A DNA stretch of 33,783 nucleotides from Planctomycetaceae bacterium (GTDB lineage: Bacteria > Planctomycetota > Planctomycetia > Planctomycetales > Planctomycetaceae), in assembly GCA_024742875.1 (NCBI GenBank), contig JANSXP010000073.1:1-33783 (forward strand). The letters are read 5' to 3'. The notes beneath the pieces are model-generated. The model was given only the letters and a program-made list of their open reading frames with translations. It was not told the origin of the DNA and did not search any database. Position numbers and translations under genes: made by a program. The stretch's first letter is position 1. The number at the start of each line of letters is the position of its first letter. Below are positions 1 to 6,816 of the stretch, piece after piece.

Positions 1-141
1 GACATGAACTCGCTGGGCAACGGGCAGAATTCGGGGCGTGCGCCGGGCGGATCTCCGGTTCCCGGAGGCAGCAACTCAACCGGCAGCAACGGCAATATTC
101 CGGGGCGGCCGCCAAAAGCCAGCTTTGGCAGTGGCAGATAA
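1..141 (+). CDS. C-terminal end of a Gly/Ser/Asn-rich protein (partial)
   Basis: An open frame runs from the first base of the window to a TAA at 139-141 and gives the last 46 residues of a protein whose start lies outside the window. The tail is low complexity: Gly, Ser, Asn and Pro dominate, with short repeats such as GGSNSTGSNGN, and it ends in FGSGR. Such tails are common at the ends of exported or surface planctomycete proteins, but no domain is visible and I assign no function. It converges on the minus-strand gene ending at 192, with 50 bases between them. Confidence 0.5.
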   Translation, partial: DMNSLGNGQNSGRAPGGSPVPGGSNSTGSNGNIPGRPPKASFGSGR

Positions 142-191
142 CCAGAGAGCGTCCACCCTGATGCACGGCTTGCCTGATGGCCGCCGTGCGG

Positions 192-1322
192 TCACCGCGC
201 TTCGCGAACGTAGATATTGGCGAAGTCCACAGCGCCTGTGGGGATCAGCCGCAGACTGGCGTCCGACGCGTTGGTCGGCGTCTGATCGACCGTTTGACCG
301 TTCAGTCTCACGCTGGCGTTCTCACCGCGAATAACTTCGATACGGTTCCAGCGTCCTGGTCGAGCCAGACAGGAACTCAGACCTGCATCAGCGGTGTCGA
401 TGGTCTGCGTGCCGTCTGCCGAGACGAGTTCCCAGATCACACGGGCTGCGTCCTCTTTGAGTTTGAAGTCACAGATCAAACCGGCGGCCGACACCCGGCT
501 GGTGGTCTGTAAAGCCGCCCGTTCACCGCTCGCCTGTCCCGTGTATGACAGCACCCAGTCCTTCGACTGCCAGGTGTTGTCGGCAGCCGTCGTTTTCCAG
601 CCGGTAAGATCCAACCCCGTGTACAGAGACCGAAAGCCACGGTTTGCGATGGCCGTATCTTTTTCGTCAACAGGGGAATCGGGTAGTTCCTGAATCCGCA
701 CGTTGCGGTAATGGACCACGCCGCCTTCCGATTCCAGGCAGATATAGCCTTTGCGGGGCGAACACTCGGTGCCTCGGGTCACCACTTTGCCGTTCACAGC
801 CAGCGAGATATTGCCGTCGCGACACTCAATACGATAGTGATTCCACTGCGGCGAGGGACGAGAGCGATTTTCCGTTGGAAAGGCGCGACTGCCGCCGCGA
901 CCGTTCACAGGTGTCATCTTCGCGCCATGGATGGGAAAGATGTCGCCATGTGTGGTGTACCCCCGCGTGTTGCCGTAACTGTTTTCCAGAACCTGCACTT
1001 CCACGCCACGATGAAACGGCTGCCCAGCGGCTGTGATGTCATCCGCCCAGACAAACACGCCCGCATTGCCACGCGGCACCATATGCCTCCACTCCAGTTC
1101 CAGGACAAAGTTCTGATACATCTTCTCCGTGCGAATCTCGCCAATCGGCCGACCGGAGCAAACAAGCAGGCCGTCTTCAAAACGCCAGGTCTGCGGCGGC
1201 GTGTTGACCAGCACCCAGCCGGAAAGATCCCGCCCGTTAAACAGGGGCCGAAGGTCGTCTTTCTCGTCAGCCTGAGCGATCACTCCGGAGCACAGCAACA
1301 GCCAAACGAATATCCGCATCAC
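192..1322 (-). CDS. Secreted 3-keto-disaccharide hydrolase (DUF1080) protein, two-domain
   Basis: A 376-residue exported protein. Residues 1-18 form a signal peptide (MMRIFVWLLLCSGVIAQA). Residues about 25-215 are a classic DUF1080 / 3-keto-disaccharide hydrolase domain, a concanavalin-like beta-sandwich, with the family opening LFNGRDLSGW, the GNAGVFVW stretch, and a W-x-x-Y-x-I-E-C strand near residue 160. Residues about 228-376 begin again with LYTGLDLTGW and look like a second, more diverged copy. Studied family members act on 3-keto-glycosides; the substrate here is unknown. The start has a good ribosome site (GAGGGTG) just upstream. The gene lies 33 bases after another DUF1080 gene and is probably co-transcribed with it. 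Confidence 0.85.
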   Translation of the reverse strand: MMRIFVWLLLCSGVIAQADEKDDLRPLFNGRDLSGWVLVNTPPQTWRFEDGLLVCSGRPIGEIRTEKMYQNFVLELEWRHMVPRGNAGVFVWADDITAAGQPFHRGVEVQVLENSYGNTRGYTTHGDIFPIHGAKMTPVNGRGGSRAFPTENRSRPSPQWNHYRIECRDGNISLAVNGKVVTRGTECSPRKGYICLESEGGVVHYRNVRIQELPDSPVDEKDTAIANRGFRSLYTGLDLTGWKTTAADNTWQSKDWVLSYTGQASGERAALQTTSRVSAAGLICDFKLKEDAARVIWELVSADGTQTIDTADAGLSSCLARPGRWNRIEVIRGENASVRLNGQTVDQTPTNASDASLRLIPTGAVDFANIYVREAR

Positions 1323-1355
1323 ATCACCCTCAGTTCTGATGGCGTTTGGGAAAGT

Positions 1356-2045
1356 CTATTTCTGGCAGGGACAGGCCGCCGCACAGGCCGCGGACGCGTT
1401 CAGCCGACGCACGAACACGTTGCGATACCAGACTTCACTGTTGTGATCGGTGAGCATCAGACGCCCCATGGCATTCTGGCCGAACTGCTCTCGATTTTTG
1501 AACTTACTGCCGGCGACATGCTGCTCCCAGACGGGTCCGGTCAAAGGAGTGGTCACTGTCAGCTGGCCGTTAATCCAGTGACTGACCACGCCGTTTTCCA
1601 CACGAATCTTGCCCACATTGAATTCCCCCGGCGGGTTGAATCGCGTGGATTCGGTCCGCGGCAGCACCAGGTCGTACAAAGAAGCCGTATGATGGTCGCG
1701 CGTGAGTTTGGGAAAGGCGTCGTCGTCGAGAATCTGGTACTCCAGACCGAGCCATGATTTGTCGTACTGCTTCACGCGATACTTGATGCCGCTGTTGCCT
1801 TTCTCCGAGATGCGAAATTCAAACCACAGCTCAAAGTCACCGAACTCTTCCCGAGTCACAATGTGACCAGCTTTGGGTTTCAGGTGCAGCACGCCGCCGG
1901 GCTCCACCGTCCAGCCGGGCGCCACCGCCTCGCCTCCGGGCTTCATCCAGTGGGTCATCTCGGCGTCAATGAGGTTGATGTAGTCCTGAGCAGATGCCGC
2001 TTCGGCGGTGACCACAATCGCAATGAACAAACAGGCAAGACGCAC
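1356..2045 (-). CDS. Secreted DUF1080 (3-keto-disaccharide hydrolase-like) protein
   Basis: A 229-residue exported protein starting at GTG, with AAAGGG six bases upstream and no in-frame ATG before the signal peptide ends. Residues 1-19 are the signal peptide (ends ASAQ). The rest is a single DUF1080 beta-sandwich: WTVEPGGVLHLKP, the DFELWFEFRISEKGNSGI core, LEYQILDDD and a closing VWYRNVFVRRL strand. The tail carries four cysteines in its last dozen residues (CAAACPCQK), which is unusual for the family. It lies between the TIM-barrel gene (168 bases upstream) and a second DUF1080 gene, which suggests joint work on one glycan. The exact substrate cannot be read from the sequence. Confidence 0.85.
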   Translation of the reverse strand: MRLACLFIAIVVTAEAASAQDYINLIDAEMTHWMKPGGEAVAPGWTVEPGGVLHLKPKAGHIVTREEFGDFELWFEFRISEKGNSGIKYRVKQYDKSWLGLEYQILDDDAFPKLTRDHHTASLYDLVLPRTESTRFNPPGEFNVGKIRVENGVVSHWINGQLTVTTPLTGPVWEQHVAGSKFKNREQFGQNAMGRLMLTDHNSEVWYRNVFVRRLNASAACAAACPCQK

Positions 2046-2213
2046 GGCGACCCTTTCTCAACAGGCGGGAGTTTGTGCCCGGCAGACGAGGCGTCTGCGC
2101 AGCACGGAGGAAATCTGGCAGGCCGTCACCTTAGCGGTCCGCCCCTGCTGTCGCCAGCAATTAAGACGGCGATCCGCCTGTGCGACTGTCAGCCGCGGCC
2201 GCTGTGCGTTCTT

Positions 2214-3125
2214 TTACTGTCGTTCAATCTTCACAGTCCGCAGCGATTCAAGTCCTTTGAGATTCTGCCGCAGACTCTCCTCGGCATCAATTTCGCTGCG
2301 ATGATCAAGAATCCCGATTCGTCCCCGATAGCCGCTGGCCTGCAGTTGTCGCAACATGCCGGCTTCGTGCTGACCGCTGCCAATGGGCACAATCTTTTTG
2401 CCGTTCGCCAGTTGATCCGCGTCCACCATGCCATTGATGTTCACGCACAGTAAATACGGCATCATCAGTTTCAGGGCCTGCGGGAACCGATCGATGTGTT
2501 CATGGCCATGGTGAAAGTTGTAAACGATCCCCACGTGTTGGGCGTCATACTCACGGCGGAGATAGCGCACGACGGCCGTCATGTTCTCCGGTTCCCCCGA
2601 CCAGCCGCCGTGGTTATAGATGCCCAGAGGACAGCCCAGACGTTTGGCGGTTTCAACCAGTGGCAGCAGGCCGGCGGCGGCCGCCGCCACGCGCTCCTGT
2701 TGAGTGTCCCCTTTGGGCTGAGCGAGCATCTGCCAGATCTGCGGCCGGATGCCGTGTTTTTTGATCAACGGCTCCATGGACGGATGCCAGCTCCAGAATG
2801 CGAAGTACTCGAGACCCTGCTTCTTGTACTGCAGAATCTCGTCTTCAAACTCTGGGATATGGTGTTGTCGCCAGTCGTACGCCACGCGCCCAATGTTGAG
2901 CCGCTTCAGCATCGCCGCCCGCTCTGCAGGTGTCCGCTTTGCGGCATCAAACGGCACGATGCACCACGCCACGAGGTTTTCCGGCGCGTACAAATCCGCA
3001 GACAGATCGGTGGGCAAACGGACAGACGGCTCCGGTGCACGACGTGGTGAGGCGGCCCGTTCATCGGCCAGGCCGCGCGGACAACACACACACAGGAGCA
3101 ACAACAGCACAACAGGAGGATTCAT
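2214..3125 (-). CDS. Exported TIM-barrel protein, xylose isomerase/AP endonuclease 2-like
   Basis: A 303-residue protein with a hydrophobic N-terminus ([15 protein letters not shown]) acting as an export signal. The remainder resembles the sugar phosphate isomerase/epimerase (AP endonuclease family 2) TIM barrel: FAFWSWHP, LGIYNHGG near residue 170, VGIVYNFHHGHEH near 200 as the His-rich metal-site strand, and YRGRIGILDHRSE near the end. In planctomycetes such proteins often sit beside DUF1080 enzymes and may act on keto-sugars; that role is inferred. Its ATG overlaps the TGA of the upstream sulfatase by one base (TGATG), so translation is likely coupled to it. Confidence 0.75.
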   Translation of the reverse strand: MNPPVVLLLLLCVCCPRGLADERAASPRRAPEPSVRLPTDLSADLYAPENLVAWCIVPFDAAKRTPAERAAMLKRLNIGRVAYDWRQHHIPEFEDEILQYKKQGLEYFAFWSWHPSMEPLIKKHGIRPQIWQMLAQPKGDTQQERVAAAAAGLLPLVETAKRLGCPLGIYNHGGWSGEPENMTAVVRYLRREYDAQHVGIVYNFHHGHEHIDRFPQALKLMMPYLLCVNINGMVDADQLANGKKIVPIGSGQHEAGMLRQLQASGYRGRIGILDHRSEIDAEESLRQNLKGLESLRTVKIERQ

Positions 3126-4621
3126 CAGCGTTTCTTTGGCTTGCGTTCACGGGCTGGTGGCAGAAACGGGGCGTCCGGATTGTAGTCCGGATCGGCAACC
3201 GGCATTTTGGCATTCATCGACTGCTGCCAGTCCTGCAGCTGTTGCTGCAGAGCCTGCACCCGCGCTGGTTCCGCGGCCGCCAGATTGTTGGCTTCACCCA
3301 CGTCACTTTTGAGGTTGTAGAGTTCGGTCTCCCCGAACTCATACAGCTCGATGAGTTTCCAGTCGCCGTCTCGGATGGCGGCTCCGGGCGTCCACGTGGA
3401 ACCGTGATAGTGAGGGTAATGCCAGAAGAGCGGACCATGGTCGGTCGACTGCTGCGTCAACAGCGGCACCAGACTCTGTCCGTCTGCATGACGCTGGGGC
3501 ATCAGGGGCAGCGAGGCCAGTTCCAGCATGGTGGGGAAAAAGTCTGTGCTGCACACGGGCACATCGCACGTGGAACCTGCTTTGGCGACGCCGGGAGCGC
3601 GAATGATCATCGGCTCCCGGATGCCGCCTTCGTACAGCCAGCCTTTGCCGGAACGCAAAGGCAGATTGCAGCCAGGCCCCTCCGTGCGAACGGTGCACAG
3701 ACCACCATTATCAGAGAAGAATATCACCACCGTGTTGTCGTCGAGGCCTCGTTCCTGCAGTCGACTGAGAATCGCTCCCACACTGTCGTCCACGGCAGCC
3801 ACCATGGAGGCCAGTGCCGGGTTGTCCTGACGCATGCGGGACAGTCCGCGTCGCTCTCGATGCGGTTCCCGATCTTCTTCCGGCAGGTCCTCCCGTTTGT
3901 CCTCGTAGTGAGCGACCCGCTTTTTGTAAGCCTGAATGGGCGTGTGGATGTTGTAGTACGACAGGTACAGCAGAAATGGATCATCACCACGTTCATCGAG
4001 AAACCGCAGCGACTCTTTGGTCAGTCGCTCCGTGAGATACTCGCCCGGTTCGGCGTCCGGCAGATAGGGATTGCGAAACGGCGCGTAATAACCGCCGGGG
4101 GGCGAGCCGCGATGATGACCACCGATGTTGAAGTCAAACCCCTGATCGGTGGGCAGGTGCCCTTCGCTGCCCAGGTGCCATTTGCCGGCAAAGAAGGTGT
4201 CATAGCCATTGTCCTTGAGAACCTCAGCGATGGTCACTTCTTCGAGCGCAAGGTTGTCACGATCTTCGATCTGCTGGAATCGTGGATTGTACGCCCGATC
4301 CGCCGACATGCCGGGGATCCAGTCGGTGATGTTCACGCGTACCGGATGGCGTCCGGTGACAATGCTGGCTCGCGTGGGGGAACACACGGGGCACGCCGCG
4401 TAGCCATTCGTGAAACGCATGCCTGACTGGGCGAGTCTGTCGATATGGGGCGTTTCGTGAAACGTACTGCCGTTGCAGCCCACATCCGCCCAGCCCATAT
4501 CGTCAACCAGAAAGAAAATGAAGTTGGGCCGTTCGGCCGCCTGCAGATCGGTCAGCACCGTGGTGACCGCCAGGGTCACACTGAGTCTGACGATGGATCG
4601 GAAAAGTACTCGCCTGAGCAT
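3125..4621 (-). CDS. Secreted type I sulfatase (arylsulfatase family)
   Basis: A 498-residue exported sulfatase. The chosen ATG at 4619-4621 gives a proper signal peptide ([15 protein letters not shown]...) and has GAGG six bases upstream. The frame extends 13 codons further to 4660, but without a ribosome site. Family landmarks from this start: metal-binding [12 protein letters not shown] near residues 37-48, formylglycine motif CSPTR with the modified Cys at 80, GKWHLG, and FFSDNGG. It hydrolyses sulfate esters, most likely on an algal or other sulfated glycan, after export and Cys-to-formylglycine conversion by a maturase encoded elsewhere. It is translationally coupled to the TIM-barrel gene and precedes two DUF1080 genes. 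Confidence 0.93.
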   Translation of the reverse strand: MLRRVLFRSIVRLSVTLAVTTVLTDLQAAERPNFIFFLVDDMGWADVGCNGSTFHETPHIDRLAQSGMRFTNGYAACPVCSPTRASIVTGRHPVRVNITDWIPGMSADRAYNPRFQQIEDRDNLALEEVTIAEVLKDNGYDTFFAGKWHLGSEGHLPTDQGFDFNIGGHHRGSPPGGYYAPFRNPYLPDAEPGEYLTERLTKESLRFLDERGDDPFLLYLSYYNIHTPIQAYKKRVAHYEDKREDLPEEDREPHRERRGLSRMRQDNPALASMVAAVDDSVGAILSRLQERGLDDNTVVIFFSDNGGLCTVRTEGPGCNLPLRSGKGWLYEGGIREPMIIRAPGVAKAGSTCDVPVCSTDFFPTMLELASLPLMPQRHADGQSLVPLLTQQSTDHGPLFWHYPHYHGSTWTPGAAIRDGDWKLIELYEFGETELYNLKSDVGEANNLAAAEPARVQALQQQLQDWQQSMNAKMPVADPDYNPDAPFLPPARERKPKKR

Positions 4622-4721
4622 GCTGGGCCTCGTCGTTGAATGCAAAACAGGGGTCGCCATTCTGCACGGAGTACGGCATCCTGTCTATCGACGCGGCGAC
4701 TGGCAGCGACCACGCACTGCG

Positions 4722-5033
4722 CTATCCCAGTTCGGCGAGGAACTGACCCATCTCGCCGGACGCATGATCGTTGCCCTGCTGACGTGCCTCGGCGATCCCG
4801 GCGCTGTAGACCTTCTTTGCTTCCTCGGTCCGCCCCAGTCGCACCAGCAGCTGACCGGCCATCAGAAAGGCGGGCACATAGGGTGGCTCATGCTGCATCA
4901 GAGTCTCAAACAGCGTCAGGCTGCGATCGTGATCGCCCGCTTTATCCACTTCCATGGCCAGCATGTAGCGGGCCATGGTGTCGGACGGATCCGCCTCCAG
5001 CATGGCTTCCAGTTTTTCCAGTCGTGAACTCAT
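4722..5033 (-). CDS. Small tetratricopeptide-repeat protein
   Basis: A 103-residue protein made almost entirely of TPR helices: LEADPSDTMARYMLAMEVDKAGDHDRSLTLFETLM, then a second repeat PPYVPAFLMAGQLLVRLGRTEEAKKVYSAGIAEA. There is no signal peptide, so it is probably cytoplasmic and a protein-protein adaptor. The start at 5031-5033 is preferred because AGGTG lies seven bases upstream; the frame is open a further 11 codons to 5066. It sits 58 bases after mutY and about 100 bases before the sulfatase, all on one strand. Nothing shows a functional link to either. Small TPR proteins of this type are common in planctomycetes; the partner is unknown. Confidence 0.75.
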   Translation of the reverse strand: MSSRLEKLEAMLEADPSDTMARYMLAMEVDKAGDHDRSLTLFETLMQHEPPYVPAFLMAGQLLVRLGRTEEAKKVYSAGIAEARQQGNDHASGEMGQFLAELG

Positions 5034-5091
5034 GAACGCACCTGTGCGGCAAGGGGAAAAGGACAAACACGATTATGTCAGACCGCGCGGG

Positions 5092-6297
5092 TCATCGCTT
5101 CTGTGTTTCGCTCTCCAGAAGCAGGTCGGCAAACTGTCGACCGGTTGTCGACAGGGGCAGATTCTGCAGCTCACTCAGACTGCACCAGCGATAGCCGGAT
5201 CCCCGTTTGATTCGCCCGGATGGAGACTCGCACACCAGGCACAGCAGGCGAATGCGGTACCGCGTCACAGCGTGGCGAATTTCCTTCATCGGCACGCAGT
5301 GCTGCAGCAGAAGTCCTGTTTGCTCTTCAATGCCGGACGCGATGGCGGGCGGCAGGGATATTCGCGGCATGAGTTCTTCGGCATCAAACAGGCCACGCTG
5401 AGTTCGCAATTCGGCCTCTTTACGGCGTGCGCGGGAATCCGGCATGGGAATCCGACTTCCATCGGCGGGATCAATTTCGAATCGCACGAAATCCCACAGC
5501 CCCGCCCAGCGTTCATGGTCCTGCCGCTGCCGCATCAGCAACTGTCCGCCCTTGCGAACGGCCGCCGATACTTCCACCACATCCGTCGGGGCGGTCTTCT
5601 TTTTCTCCAGGGGAATCTCATTTTGTCGGCCCGCTTCGTAGGCCTTGCACGATGCCATCAGCGGGCACTTCGGGCACGGTGGATCCGTGGGTGTGCAGAC
5701 CTGTGAACCAATATCCATCACGGCCTGATTGAAGTCTGCCGCGCGTTTGCGAGCCACTGCCCAGTCCGCAAACGACCAGAGTGTTTTTTGCCCCTTTGAC
5801 CCGCGGGGATCGATGTCCAGTTCGATCAGACGCGAATACAGACGGATCGTGTTGGCCTCCAGAATTCCGGCTGGCAGATTGAAAGCAAACGAGGCAATCG
5901 CAGCGGCGGTATACGGGCCGATCCCGGGCAGTGCCTGCAGAGCGTCTTTGTCGGCAGGAAATTCACCGTTGTGCTGACGGACGATCTCGCCGGCCGCCTT
6001 ATACAGATTGCGGGCGCGGCTGTAATAGCCCAGCCCCTCCCACAATCGCAGGACGTCTTCCACATCGGCCGCGGCCAGCGTCCGGACGTCAGGGAAACGT
6101 TCCAGAAAGCGTTCAAAATACGGCACCACCGCAGCAACTGTTGTTTGCTGCAGCATGATTTCACTGATCCAGATGCGATAAGGATCAGCAGACTCCCGCC
6201 AGGGAAGCTGCCGGCCGTGCTGGTCATACCACCGCAGCACGCGGGACCTGAGCCGTCTTCGCCATCCATGGTCGGTCTGTTCCGGATACGCAGACAT
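5092..6297 (-). CDS. mutY: A/G-specific adenine glycosylase MutY (variant active site)
   Basis: A 401-residue base-excision repair enzyme that in the family removes adenine mispaired with 8-oxoguanine. Visible parts: helix-hairpin-helix LPGIGPYTAAAIAS (123-136); WISEIMLQQTTV with the general acid Glu46 (E. coli Glu37); four iron-sulfur cysteines at 201, 208, 211 and 217 (C-x6-C-x2-C-x5-C); and a C-terminal NUDIX-like recognition domain from about 240. Two features are odd. The second catalytic residue, Asp138 in E. coli, aligns with Glu147 (LEANT instead of LDGNV) at exactly the same spacing, 101 residues after Glu46. The FSH loop of the recognition domain reads VTR (344-346). It could therefore be a MutY-like glycosylase with altered specificity. 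It diverges from gyrA. Confidence 0.9.
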   Translation of the reverse strand: MSAYPEQTDHGWRRRLRSRVLRWYDQHGRQLPWRESADPYRIWISEIMLQQTTVAAVVPYFERFLERFPDVRTLAAADVEDVLRLWEGLGYYSRARNLYKAAGEIVRQHNGEFPADKDALQALPGIGPYTAAAIASFAFNLPAGILEANTIRLYSRLIELDIDPRGSKGQKTLWSFADWAVARKRAADFNQAVMDIGSQVCTPTDPPCPKCPLMASCKAYEAGRQNEIPLEKKKTAPTDVVEVSAAVRKGGQLLMRQRQDHERWAGLWDFVRFEIDPADGSRIPMPDSRARRKEAELRTQRGLFDAEELMPRISLPPAIASGIEEQTGLLLQHCVPMKEIRHAVTRYRIRLLCLVCESPSGRIKRGSGYRWCSLSELQNLPLSTTGRQFADLLLESETQKR

Positions 6298-6613
6298 ACG
6301 ATGCAGTCATTCCTCTGTGTCTTGCGACAGCGCCTCGTGCCTGTCGGGGTCGGGAGCGTACCGTGCGTCGGCAGGGATTCAACCGAATGCCCGTCCGGGC
6401 CCCCCCGAGAACCCCGCCTGAGCCCGGCACGGAGGGGCCGCACGTCCACCATCTCAGAAACGCCGCGCATCACAACTCAGGAAAAGGTCTCGTCCTGGTC
6501 GTCCGGATTGCCCGCAAATATCTCCAGATGGCCGTCATCCGCAGGACCATTCCGACGGCCCCCAAAAGAGCGCACGAATGCCGTTTTAAACCAGAAAACC
6601 GGGGGGCGCAGAA
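6298..6613. other. Non-coding stretch between mutY and the gyrA promoter
   Basis: About 300 bases between the divergent mutY and gyrA transcription regions. I see no convincing gene. Open frames on either strand have atypical composition and no ribosome site. A C-rich run (gggcccccccgag, near 6400) and short GC-rich palindromes are present, without a tRNA fold. The mutY promoter should lie here but I cannot pick one out. Confidence 0.4.
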
Positions 6614-6642
6614 TTGTGAAAATGGCCTGTTTTGGGTACGAT
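6614..6642 (+). promoter_or_regulatory. Candidate sigma70-type promoter of gyrA
   Basis: TTGTGA at 6614-6619 and TACGAT at 6637-6642 are separated by 17 bases, a good match to the -35/-10 consensus. It lies in an AT-richer patch about 175 bases before the gyrA start and would give a leader of roughly 165 bases. Position and spacing are seen; promoter activity is inferred. Confidence 0.4.
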
Positions 6643-6759
6643 ATCGGCTTGCCGAAACAGCGATCTAAACCTCTGTCAAAACAGACGTTACGGCAGCTGT
6701 GCCACATACACCTCAGCCGATTTTCCTCCCCTCGAAAAAACCACGGCTGACGGAATCCA

Positions 6760-6793
6760 GGCCCGCAGATTGAAATTTGCAGCGGGCCGTTTT
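6760..6793 (+). terminator. Terminator-like hairpin in the gyrA leader
   Basis: GGCCCGC (6760-6766) pairs perfectly with GCGGGCC (6782-6788) across a 15-base AT-rich loop, followed by GTTTT and then CGTCTTTT. It ends only about 10 bases before the gyrA ribosome site (AGGAG, 6804-6808). It could be an intrinsic terminator or attenuator controlling gyrA, or simply end a short upstream transcript. Confidence 0.4.
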
Positions 6794-6816
6794 GTCGTCT
6801 TTTAGGAGTGCCCAGA

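Noticed and set aside
711-1757. Long plus-strand open frame (348 codons) over both DUF1080 genes
   Set aside because: It is antisense to two well-supported genes, spans their boundary, has His/Gln/Arg-rich composition and no recognisable domain.
2930-4426. 498-codon plus-strand open frame over the sulfatase
   Set aside because: The minus strand has all sulfatase motifs; this frame is its G+C-driven shadow, with no domain and no ribosome site.
6370-6400. tRNA-like T-loop (ggcagggattcaacc)
   Set aside because: The loop is one base short on the complementary strand and no acceptor, D or anticodon arms can be folded around it.
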